Shown piece by piece: positions 1 to 5,866 of a stretch of 9,948 bases of DNA. The position numbers and the translations under genes are program-made. The notes beneath the pieces were generated by a model. That model was not told the origin of the DNA and made no database searches. It worked only from the letters and a program-made list of their open reading frames with translations. The DNA lies in the NCBI GenBank assembly GCA_023418375.1, contig JAEZZV010000302.1:1-9948 (forward strand). The letters run 5' to 3'. Positions within the stretch are counted from its first letter, which is position 1. Each line of letters starts with the position of its first letter. The DNA is from Actinomycetes bacterium. GTDB lineage: Bacteria; Actinomycetota; Actinomycetes; Actinomycetales; Cellulomonadaceae.

Positions 1-1
1 G

Positions 2-124
2 GCGGATGCCGCCGGGCGCCGCGTCCGGCTGGACCGTCGCGTCCGCGCGGTCTGGCGCGGGCCTGGGGACCCCACCCCGCCGGCCGCCCGTCTGGTCGCC
101 GTCGCCCTGGCCGCACACCGCTGA
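2..124 (+). CDS. 3' end of an unidentified protein, truncated by the window start
   Basis: An open frame enters from the left edge and stops at TGA (122-124), giving about 40 codons. Third positions are almost all G or C (roughly 88%), as in the clear genes here, which suggests real coding sequence rather than spacer. The peptide is Arg/Ala-rich, has a central VRAVWRGP segment and ends in LVAVALAAHR. The VRAVWR stretch followed by a Pro-rich turn and an Ala-rich helix resembles the C-terminus of some LysR-type regulators, but 40 residues are too few for a call. The next gene is read in the same direction from 162, leaving a spacer of 37 bp that holds that gene's -10 element. It could also be chance read-through of GC-rich sequence. 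Confidence 0.4.
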   Translation, partial: ADAAGRRVRLDRRVRAVWRGPGDPTPPAARLVAVALAAHR

Positions 125-150
125 CCACCCCCGCCCGACCGACGTTCCGA

Positions 151-156
151 TAGACT
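151..156 (+). promoter_or_regulatory. -10 element of a probable leaderless promoter for the methyltransferase
   Basis: TAGACT matches the actinobacterial TANNNT -10. It ends 5 nt before the GTG at 162, so transcription would begin at or next to the start codon. There is no Shine-Dalgarno sequence before 162 and no clear -35 hexamer. The same TAGACT-to-start arrangement occurs at glmS. Confidence 0.5.
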
Positions 157-161
157 GGGGC

Positions 162-944
162 GTGAGCGAAACGCCAGGTCAGATGCCAGATCCGGGTGCA
201 CGAGAGGCCCGCTGGGTACGCAGCGCCGACGACGCGCTCGACCTCCTGGACGCCCTGTTCGACGACGCCGCGGACCGCTGGTCCGACCGCGGCGGGGCCG
301 CCTGGTGGGACGGGTTCTACGGCGACCGCGAGCGGCCGGTCCCCTTCTTCGCCGACGCCCCCGACGAGTCGCTCGTCGCCTGGGCCGCCGCCGGTCGCCT
401 GGGCGTCGGCCCGGGGACGACCGTCCTCGAGCTCGGCTGCGGGGCCGGGCGGAACGCCGTCTGGCTCGCGCGGCAGGGCGCCCGTGTGCACGCGCTCGAC
501 CTGTCGCCCGAGGCCCTCGCGTGGGGCCGGGAGCGCGCCGACGCGGCGGGGGTCGACGTGCGCTTCGAGCGCGCCGACGTCCTGCGCTGGACGCCTCCCG
601 CCCGGTACGACGTCGTCGTCGACTCCGGGTGCTTCCACCACCTGCCCCCGCACCGCCGCGTGACCTACCTCGACCTGCTGCGACGCGCGCTGCGCCCCGG
701 TGGAGGATTCGCGCTGGCCTGCTTCGCGGCCGACGGGCCCGAGGGCGTCACGGGGACGTCAGCCCCCGACCTCGACCTGTACCGCACGGGCAGCCTGGGC
801 GGCGGCCTCGCGTACAAAGAGGCCGAGCTGCGCGCGCTGTTCGCGGAGCTGACGCCCGTCGAGATCCGCCGGATGCGCAACCTGCCCGACGACGCCCCGA
901 CGTTCGGCCGCGACTTCCTCTGGGCTGCCCTGTTCCGCGCCTGA
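162..944 (+). CDS. Class I SAM-dependent methyltransferase
   Basis: A soluble protein of 260 aa with a Rossmann methyltransferase fold. Motif I, VLELGCGAGRNA (about residues 88-99), binds SAM. The acidic post-I strand ALDLSPEAL follows (111-119), then the motif II strand RYDVVVDSGCFHHL (148-161) and the LRPGG turn (178-182) typical of class I enzymes. An N-terminal cap with WWDGFYGDRERPVPFF (48-63) is the kind seen in TehB-like and thiopurine methyltransferase-like proteins, where it closes over the substrate. The substrate cannot be told from the sequence. I prefer GTG at 162 because of the -10 ending 5 nt upstream; ATG at 183 (253 aa, weak AGG before it) is the alternative. The open frame extends back to 6, but that part is not convincing protein. 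The gene converges on acpS and seems to be a single-gene unit. Confidence 0.88.
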   Translation: MSETPGQMPDPGAREARWVRSADDALDLLDALFDDAADRWSDRGGAAWWDGFYGDRERPVPFFADAPDESLVAWAAAGRLGVGPGTTVLELGCGAGRNAVWLARQGARVHALDLSPEALAWGRERADAAGVDVRFERADVLRWTPPARYDVVVDSGCFHHLPPHRRVTYLDLLRRALRPGGGFALACFAADGPEGVTGTSAPDLDLYRTGSLGGGLAYKEAELRALFAELTPVEIRRMRNLPDDAPTFGRDFLWAALFRA

Positions 945-961
945 CGGCCCACGCACGCGTC

Positions 962-987
962 CGGAGCGGCTGAACCACGCGGCTCCG
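962..987. terminator. Possible terminator hairpin between methyltransferase and acpS
   Basis: CGGAGC (962-967) can pair with GCTCCG (982-987) around a 14-nt loop in the 73-bp spacer between two convergent genes. There is no U-tract. A second dyad, AGGGCT/AGCCCT (997-1002 and 1020-1025), straddles the acpS stop codon. Both stems are only 6 bp, so the call is weak. Confidence 0.35.
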
Positions 988-1017
988 TCACCGCACAGGG
1001 CTCAGCTCGACCGAGGC

Positions 1018-1371
1018 TCAGCCCTCGGCGACCACCATCGCCGACGCGATGCCGGCGTCGTGCGAGATCGAGACGTGGAACCGGGTGACGCCGAGCTCGA
1101 GCGCGCGCGCGGCGACCGTCCCCGTGACCTCGACCTCGGGTGGGCCGCCCAGCACGCGGCGCACCGTGCAGTCGTGCCAGCGCAGGTCGCCGGGTGCGCC
1201 CAGGGCCTTGGCGATCGCCTCCTTGGCCGCGAACCGGGCCGCGAGCGAGGCACCCGGCATGTCGCGCTCGGGCTCGGTGAAGAGCCGCTCGCGCAACCCC
1301 GGGGCGCGTTCGAGCGTCGCGAGGAACCGGGCGACGTCAACGACGTCGATCCCGACGCCGACCACGCCCAT
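1018..1371 (-). CDS. acpS: Holo-[acyl-carrier-protein] synthase
   Basis: AcpS moves the 4'-phosphopantetheine arm from coenzyme A to a serine of apo acyl carrier protein, activating it for fatty acid synthesis in the cytoplasm. The 117 aa are normal for the trimeric AcpS family. Visible signatures are GVGIDVVDVARF (residues 5-16) with Mg-binding Asp9, FTEPER (31-36), ARFAAKEAIAKALG (45-58) with the second metal ligand Glu51, and VSISHD (100-105) near the C-terminus. The gene lies 53 nt downstream of glmS on the same strand with no terminator between them, so co-transcription is likely. No clear Shine-Dalgarno precedes the ATG. A 4-codon reading frame (ATG at 1383-1385) ends in a TGA overlapping the acpS ATG, which could couple translation. 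CoA for this enzyme depends on coaA nearby. Confidence 0.95.
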   Translation of the reverse strand: MGVVGVGIDVVDVARFLATLERAPGLRERLFTEPERDMPGASLAARFAAKEAIAKALGAPGDLRWHDCTVRRVLGGPPEVEVTGTVAARALELGVTRFHVSISHDAGIASAMVVAEG

Positions 1372-1424
1372 CAGCCCGCGTCCATCAGCGCACGCTCACC
1401 GGCCGGCCACCCGCCATCGGCCCC

Positions 1425-3290
1425 TCACTCGACGGTGACGGACTTCGCCAGGTTGCGCGGCTGGTCGACGTCGAGCCCGCGGGCCGTCGCCAGCTCGCAC
1501 GCGAAGATCTGCAGCGGGACCACGCTGACCAGCGGCGCGAGCAGCGTCGGCGTCTGCGGCACGAAGAAGACCTCGTCCGCGAACGGGAGCACCGCGTCGT
1601 CGCCCTCCTCCGCGATCACCAGGGTGCGGGCGCCGCGCGCCCGGATCTCCTGGATGTTGGAGACCACCTTGCTGTGCAGCGAGTCCCGGCCGCGCGGCGA
1701 GGGCACGATGATGAACACCGGCTGGCCCGGCTCGATGAGCGCGATCGGCCCGTGCTTGAGCTCGCCGGCGGCGAAGCCCTCGGCGTGGATGTACGCGAGC
1801 TCCTTGAGCTTGAGCGCGCCCTCCATCGCCACCGGGTAGCCCACGTGCCGACCGAGGAACAGGACGGAGGAGGTGTCCGCCATCCACCGGGCGATCTGCC
1901 GCACGTGCCCGGCGCCGGCGATCACCTTGGCGATCTTCTCCGGCATCGCCCGCAGGTCCTCGATCACCTCGGCGATCTCGTCGGGGAACTTGGTGCCGCG
2001 CAGCTGCGCCAGGTAGAGCCCGAGCAGGTACGCGGCGGTGATCTGCGCGAGGAACGCCTTGGTCGACGCGACGGCGACCTCCGGCCCGGCGTGCGTGTAG
2101 AGCACGGCGTCGGACTCGCGAGGGATCGTCGAGCCGTGCGTGTTCACGATGGCGACCACGGTCGCACCCTGCTCGCGCGCGTGCCGCACGGCCATGAGGG
2201 TGTCCATCGTCTCGCCCGACTGCGAGACGGCGACCACCAGGGTCTTCGCGTTCACCACCGGGTCGCGGTAGCGGAACTCGTGCGCCAGCTCGACCTCGAC
2301 GGGGATGCGGCACCAGTGCTCGATCGCGTACTTGGCGACCTGGCCCGCGTAGGCCGCGGTGCCGCAGGCGATCACGATGATCTTGTCGACCTGGCGCAGC
2401 ACCTGCTCGTCGACGCGAATCTCGTCGAGCATGAGGCGGCCGCGCGGGGTCATGCGTCCCAGCAGCGTGTCGTGCACCGCCTGCGGCTGGTCGTGGATCT
2501 CCTTGTCCATGAAGGACGCGAAGCCGCCCTTCTCCGCCGCGGCGGCGTCCCAGTCGACGGTGTAGCGCTTGGGCGTCGCGGCGGTGCCGTCGAAGTTGAC
2601 GACGGTGACCTCGTCCGGCGTGATCGTGACGACCTGGTCCTGGCCCAGCTCGAGGGCCTCGCGCGTGTGCGCGATGAACGCGGCGACGTCGGACCCGAGG
2701 AAGTTCTCGCCCTCGCCCAGGCCGACGACCAGCGGCGAGTCGTGCCGCGTGCCGACCACCGTGTCCGGGGTGTCGGCGTGCACCGCGAGCAGCGTGAACG
2801 TGCCGTGCAGGCGCGCCGCCACCTCGCGCATCGCGGTCGTCAGGTCGCCCGTCCGGCCGTACGCCGCCGACAGGAGGTGCGCGACCACCTCGGTGTCCGT
2901 CTCGCTGCGCATCGTGACGCCCGCGGCCTCGACCTCGGCGCGCAGCTCCACGAAGTTCTCGACGATCCCGTTGTGGATGACGGCGAGCTTCCCGTCGGCG
3001 GAGACGTGCGGGTGCGCGTTCACGTCGTTGGGGGCGCCGTGCGTCGCCCAGCGGGTGTGCCCGATGGCGGCCGTCGCCTCGGGCAGGGGGTGCTCGGTCA
3101 GGGCCCCGGCCAGGTTGCCGAGCTTGCCGGCCTTCTTGGCGGTGGCCAGCTCCCCGGCCCCGGGGACCACGAGCGCGACGCCCGCGGAGTCGTAGCCGCG
3201 GTACTCGAGGCGCTTGAGGCCGCCCATGACGACATCCAGGGGACGACCGCTGGGCTCACCAGCCCCCACGTATCCGACGATTCCGCACAT
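1425..3290 (-). CDS. glmS: Glutamine--fructose-6-phosphate aminotransferase (isomerizing)
   Basis: GlmS makes glucosamine-6-phosphate from fructose-6-phosphate and glutamine, the entry step to UDP-GlcNAc and peptidoglycan. The 621 aa are full length. After Met removal Cys2 is the glutaminase nucleophile (MCGIVGYVG). The class II amidotransferase domain carries RLEYRGYDSAG (27-37), TRWATHG (79-85), HNG (106-108) and the SETDTE loop (129-134). Two SIS sugar-isomerase domains follow: the first with IACGTAAYAG (307-316), SQSGET (356-361) and STKAF (409-413), the second with EGALKLKELAYIHAEGF (490-506) and ELKHGP (510-515). The C-terminus NLAKSVTVE holds the conserved lysine. The ATG lies 6 nt after a TAGACT -10, so the mRNA is probably leaderless and there is no room for a glmS ribozyme. 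The gene is divergent from coaA and followed by acpS. Confidence 0.98.
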   Translation of the reverse strand: MCGIVGYVGAGEPSGRPLDVVMGGLKRLEYRGYDSAGVALVVPGAGELATAKKAGKLGNLAGALTEHPLPEATAAIGHTRWATHGAPNDVNAHPHVSADGKLAVIHNGIVENFVELRAEVEAAGVTMRSETDTEVVAHLLSAAYGRTGDLTTAMREVAARLHGTFTLLAVHADTPDTVVGTRHDSPLVVGLGEGENFLGSDVAAFIAHTREALELGQDQVVTITPDEVTVVNFDGTAATPKRYTVDWDAAAAEKGGFASFMDKEIHDQPQAVHDTLLGRMTPRGRLMLDEIRVDEQVLRQVDKIIVIACGTAAYAGQVAKYAIEHWCRIPVEVELAHEFRYRDPVVNAKTLVVAVSQSGETMDTLMAVRHAREQGATVVAIVNTHGSTIPRESDAVLYTHAGPEVAVASTKAFLAQITAAYLLGLYLAQLRGTKFPDEIAEVIEDLRAMPEKIAKVIAGAGHVRQIARWMADTSSVLFLGRHVGYPVAMEGALKLKELAYIHAEGFAAGELKHGPIALIEPGQPVFIIVPSPRGRDSLHSKVVSNIQEIRARGARTLVIAEEGDDAVLPFADEVFFVPQTPTLLAPLVSVVPLQIFACELATARGLDVDQPRNLAKSVTVE

Positions 3291-3296
3291 GCGGCG

Positions 3297-3302
3297 AGTC
3301 TA
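3297..3302 (-). promoter_or_regulatory. -10 element of the probable leaderless glmS promoter
   Basis: Read on the - strand, TAGACT is followed by 6 nt and then the glmS ATG. This spacing puts the transcription start at the initiation codon. No Shine-Dalgarno is present and no good -35 is visible. The region upstream is shared with the divergent coaA promoter. Confidence 0.6.
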
Positions 3303-3338
3303 GACGGGCGTCGGGACACCCCCGCCGCGCGGTTCCGG

Positions 3339-3344
3339 CAGACT
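3339..3344 (+). promoter_or_regulatory. -10 element of the probable leaderless coaA promoter
   Basis: CAGACT differs from TAGACT only at the first base and lies 6 nt before the coaA GTG. The whole glmS-coaA spacer is 60 bp, so the two -10 elements are only about 36 bp apart and their polymerase footprints must overlap. No ribosome binding site precedes the GTG. Confidence 0.45.
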
Positions 3345-3350
3345 GCTCCC

Positions 3351-4292
3351 GTGGCAGAGATCCCCACGCCGTACGTCGACCTCGACCGGGAGGCGTGGAG
3401 CCGGCTCTCCGCACAGACGCCCCTGCCCCTGACGGACTCCGACGTCGCGCGCCTGCGCGGGCTCGGCGACCCCATCGACCTGTCCGAGGTCGACGCGATC
3501 TACCGTCCGCTGTCGCGCCTGCTCAACCTGTACGTGGCGGCGACGGGGTCTCTGCACTCGGCGTCGTCGGTGTTCCTCGGGGAGACCGGGGCGCGGACGC
3601 CGTACGTCATCGGCATCTCCGGCTCGGTGGCCGTCGGCAAGTCCACGACGGCCCGCGTGCTGCGCGAGCTGATGGCCCGCTGGCCCGACACGCCCCGCGT
3701 CCAGCTCATCACCACCGACGGCTTCCTGTACCCCAACGCCGAGCTCGGACGACGCGGGCTCATGGACCGCAAGGGCTTCCCCGAGTCCTACGACCGGCGT
3801 GCGCTGCTGCGCTTCCTCGCCGCGATCAAGGCCGGGCGCCCCGAGGTGCGGGCGCCGGTGTACTCGCACCTGACGTACGACATCGTCCCGGGAGAGCACG
3901 TCGCGGTGCGCCAGCCGGACGTGCTCATCGTCGAGGGTCTGAACGTGCTGCAGCCTGCGCGGGCGACGGCGGCCGGCGAGTCGAGCCTGGCCGTCAGCGA
4001 CTTCTTCGACTTCTCGATCTACGTCGACGCGCGGACGACAGATGTGCGCCAGTGGTACGTCGACCGGTTCCTGTCGCTCCGGCAGACCGCCTTCGCGCAG
4101 CCCGAGTCCTACTTCCGCCGGTACGCGACGCTCGACGACGCGGCGGCGGCGCGGACCGCCGAGGGCATCTGGGACGCCATCAACGCCCCCAACCTCGAGC
4201 AGAACATCCTCCCGACGCGCGGGCGCGCCACGCTGGTCCTGCGCAAGGGCCCGGACCACGCCGTCGAGCGCGTCCGCCTCCGCAAGCTCTGA
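3351..4292 (+). CDS. coaA: Pantothenate kinase, type I
   Basis: CoaA phosphorylates pantothenate with ATP, the first and usually rate-limiting step of coenzyme A synthesis in the cytoplasm. The 313 aa match the type I (E. coli-like) family. The P-loop GSVAVGKS is at about residues 91-98. TTDGFLYPN (121-129) follows, then the family blocks RKGFPESYD and PVYSHLTYD and the strand VLIVEGLNVLQ. The YFRRYATL and NLEQNILPTRGRA segments near the C-terminus are also characteristic. The GTG start gives an N-terminus VAEIPTPYVDLDREAW of the usual length and sits 6 nt from a CAGACT -10. The frame is open further upstream, but that part is antisense to glmS. The gene is divergent from glmS, convergent with dedA and is not in an operon. 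Its product feeds AcpS. Confidence 0.96.
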   Translation: MAEIPTPYVDLDREAWSRLSAQTPLPLTDSDVARLRGLGDPIDLSEVDAIYRPLSRLLNLYVAATGSLHSASSVFLGETGARTPYVIGISGSVAVGKSTTARVLRELMARWPDTPRVQLITTDGFLYPNAELGRRGLMDRKGFPESYDRRALLRFLAAIKAGRPEVRAPVYSHLTYDIVPGEHVAVRQPDVLIVEGLNVLQPARATAAGESSLAVSDFFDFSIYVDARTTDVRQWYVDRFLSLRQTAFAQPESYFRRYATLDDAAAARTAEGIWDAINAPNLEQNILPTRGRATLVLRKGPDHAVERVRLRKL

Positions 4293-4300
4293 GGGGGCCG

Positions 4301-4339
4301 GCCCGCCCCGCTCCGACCGGCGGGCGAGAGCAGCGGGGC
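4301..4339. terminator. Bidirectional terminator between coaA and dedA
   Basis: The 49-bp convergent spacer holds two overlapping GC stems: GCCCGCC (4301-4307) with GGCGGGC (4319-4325), and GCCCCGCT (4305-4312) with AGCGGGGC (4332-4339). Either could form on both strands. No U-tract follows, as is common in actinobacteria. Confidence 0.55.
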
Positions 4340-4341
4340 CG

Positions 4342-5082
4342 TCAGGCGCCGTCGCGCGTCCCCACAGGCTCCGGCTCGGGCTCGGGCTCCGGCTCGGGCT
4401 CGTCGTCCACGAGCGGAGCGGGCTCCGCGGCCGCGTCGCCCTCGCCCAGGGTCACGACGCCGACGGGTCGCCCCCGGCGACGCCCCCACCAGGAGATGAG
4501 CCAGTCGACGAGAACCCCGAGGAGCAGGCCGACGGCGACGCCGATCACCATCGCCAGGAGCGGGTTCTTCTCACCGAAGAGCTTCCCGGCCCCGATGCCC
4601 AGCATCACCGAGTAGATCGACCAGCTGATCGCCGCGACCACCGCGAGCGCGGTGAACCGGCGCCGCGGGTACCCGGTCGCACCGGCCGTCATGTTGACGG
4701 CGACCCGCCCGATCGGCACGTAGCGCGCCGAGATGATGAACGACGCACCGCGCTCCGCCAGCGCCCGCTCGGCCCAGGCCAGGGCCTTCCTCGCGCGCGG
4801 GCCCTGCATGAACCTCAGCCGGTGGATCGGGATCCTCTTGCCGATGGAGTACGCGATCTGGTCACCCGTGAAGGCCCCGGCCGCGGCGACGGCGCCGAGG
4901 ATCCAGAAGTCCGCGCTGCCGCTCGCGACGAAGAGCGCCGCGAGCGCGATGATCACCGACTCGCTGGGGATCGGCGGGAAGAACCCGTCGATCGTCGCGA
5001 AGGCGTACAGCGCCACGAACACCCACGGGGTGCCGGCGAGCGCGACGGCCCAGTCGCTCACGGCGGTGAGGAGGTCGGCCAC
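4342..5082 (-). CDS. DedA-family (SNARE-associated/VTT domain) integral membrane protein
   Basis: A cytoplasmic membrane protein of 246 aa. DedA-family proteins are linked to lipid carrier (undecaprenyl phosphate) or phospholipid flipping and to envelope homeostasis; which of these applies here is not visible. Hydrophobic segments cover roughly residues 12-32, 42-72, 143-166 and 174-198. Family signatures are the re-entrant FFPPIPSES block (34-42), GDQIAY (73-78) and SARYVPIGRVAVNMTAG (118-134) with its conserved arginines. The soluble C-terminal tail is acidic and ends in six Glu-Pro dipeptides (228-239), not a family norm. I chose GTG at 5082 because GGAG (5090-5093) lies 7 nt upstream and the earlier codons back to 5226 look non-coding. 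A terminator follows def, so this gene probably has its own promoter; TACGTT at 5122-5127 (- strand) is a weak -10 candidate. Confidence 0.93.
   Translation of the reverse strand: MADLLTAVSDWAVALAGTPWVFVALYAFATIDGFFPPIPSESVIIALAALFVASGSADFWILGAVAAAGAFTGDQIAYSIGKRIPIHRLRFMQGPRARKALAWAERALAERGASFIISARYVPIGRVAVNMTAGATGYPRRRFTALAVVAAISWSIYSVMLGIGAGKLFGEKNPLLAMVIGVAVGLLLGVLVDWLISWWGRRRGRPVGVVTLGEGDAAAEPAPLVDDEPEPEPEPEPEPVGTRDGA
4366..4401 (-). repeat. Hexanucleotide tandem repeat encoding (Glu-Pro)6
   Basis: Six consecutive 6-bp units read GAG CCN on the - strand, with the last base of each unit varying (C, G, C, C, G, T). They encode the Glu-Pro tail of the DedA protein. The repeat keeps frame, so gain or loss of a unit would only change tail length by two residues. 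Confidence 0.9.
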
Positions 5083-5089
5083 GGGTGCG

Positions 5090-5093
5090 CTCC
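5090..5093 (-). promoter_or_regulatory. Ribosome binding site that fixes the dedA start
   Basis: GGAG on the - strand with a 7-nt spacer to the GTG at 5082. It decides between this start and the longer open frame reaching back to 5226. Confidence 0.65.
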
Positions 5094-5201
5094 GGGGTTG
5101 TCGCGGGGTCGTCGTAGGCCCAACGTAAGGCACGGTGCGAGGGTTCCGGCACCGGGAGGACCCCGAGACGAACCCTGGTCGCGCCCTGCTCACCCTGAGT
5201 C

Positions 5202-5221
5202 CGCGCGGCGTTCGCCGCGCG
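5202..5221 (-). terminator. Terminator hairpin downstream of def
   Basis: A perfect 8-bp all-GC stem (CGCGCGGC paired with GCCGCGCG) closes a 4-nt loop. It begins 12 nt after the def stop codon. No U-tract follows, which fits the compact U-less terminators of actinobacteria. It separates the glmM-def unit from dedA. Confidence 0.7.
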
Positions 5222-5233
5222 TCCACCGGGCCG

Positions 5234-5866
5234 TCAGGGCAGCTCGAAGCCCAGGGCCGCGGCCGCGCGCTCCGGCGTCGGGTCGAACACCCACGCCGCC
5301 GCCACCCGGTCGCTGGCGAGCGAGCGCGGCTCGGCGACGTCGATGTACAGCCGCCCGCGGAGGTGGTCGGTCTCGTGCTGCACGATGCGCGCGGCCCAGC
5401 CCGTGAGCACCTCGTCGACCTCGCGCCCGCGCTCGTCCGTGCAGGTCAGCCGCACCGATCGCCAGCGCGGCGTGACGGCCTGCCAGCCCGCGACGGACAG
5501 GCAGCCCTCGTAGAACGCCACGCGAGCGTCGCCGACCGGCGTGTACGACGGGTTGACGAGCACGCGGAAGGGCAGCGGCTGCCGCTCGCGCACCCGCGCG
5601 ACGTCGTCGTCGGTGGCACCCGGGTCCTCGGCGACGGCGATCGCGACGCCGAGGCCGATCTGGGGCGCGGCGAGCCCGACCCCGGGGGCGTCGCGCATCG
5701 TCGTGCGCATGCCCGCCAGCAGGGCCTCCAGGGTCCGGTCGCCGAGCTGGCCCTCGTAGGGCGCGCACGGCACGCGGAGCACCGGGTGCCCCGCCTGGAC
5801 GATCGGCCACGGCGCGGGCCGGGAGAGGAGCTGCTCGACCTGGCCGGGAAGGTCGCGGGCGCTCAC
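5234..5866 (-). CDS. def: Peptide deformylase
   Basis: Removes the formyl group from the N-terminal methionine of nascent proteins at the ribosome, using a bound metal ion. The 210 aa contain all three diagnostic motifs: GVGLAAPQIG (62-71), EGCLS (120-124) with metal ligand Cys122, and QHETDHLRG (163-171) with ligands His164 and His168 and catalytic Glu165. The N-terminal 20 residues and the acidic insert between motifs I and II (about 80-97) are typical of longer actinobacterial deformylases. The GTG start overlaps the glmM stop by 4 bp (GTGA), so the two genes are on one transcript and probably translationally coupled. A strong hairpin ends the unit. Many actinobacteria carry a second def elsewhere; that cannot be judged here. 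Confidence 0.96.
   Translation of the reverse strand: MSARDLPGQVEQLLSRPAPWPIVQAGHPVLRVPCAPYEGQLGDRTLEALLAGMRTTMRDAPGVGLAAPQIGLGVAIAVAEDPGATDDDVARVRERQPLPFRVLVNPSYTPVGDARVAFYEGCLSVAGWQAVTPRWRSVRLTCTDERGREVDEVLTGWAARIVQHETDHLRGRLYIDVAEPRSLASDRVAAAWVFDPTPERAAAALGFELP

Noticed and set aside
1000..1022. Direct repeat GGCTCAG (1000-1006 and 1016-1022) around the acpS stop
   Set aside because: Seven-base repeats 16 bp apart are expected by chance in GC-rich sequence, and no duplication signature or att-like context is present.
3291..3350. glmS ribozyme or riboswitch upstream of glmS
   Set aside because: The probable leaderless start leaves no leader RNA, and the 60-bp spacer is too short for the ribozyme known from Firmicutes.
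1674..4292. A single 872-codon open frame on the + strand covering glmS antisense and coaA
   Set aside because: Only the part from 3351 is CoaA. The upstream portion is the Arg/Val/His/Asp-rich antisense reading of glmS, a normal artefact of very GC-rich coding sequence, and not a fusion protein.
4366..4401. G-quadruplex in the GGCTCG repeat
   Set aside because: G-runs are only two or three long and interrupted by CTC, so four stacked G-tracts are not available. The repeat is explained by the Glu-Pro codons.
5083..5226. Extended dedA start at 5226
   Set aside because: It would run close to the def terminator; the extra residues lack a membrane segment or similarity, and GGAG supports 5082.
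4042..5406. + strand open frames across the end of coaA and the whole of dedA
   Set aside because: They are shadows of CoaA and DedA, which have clear family motifs. No start signal or domain is seen.
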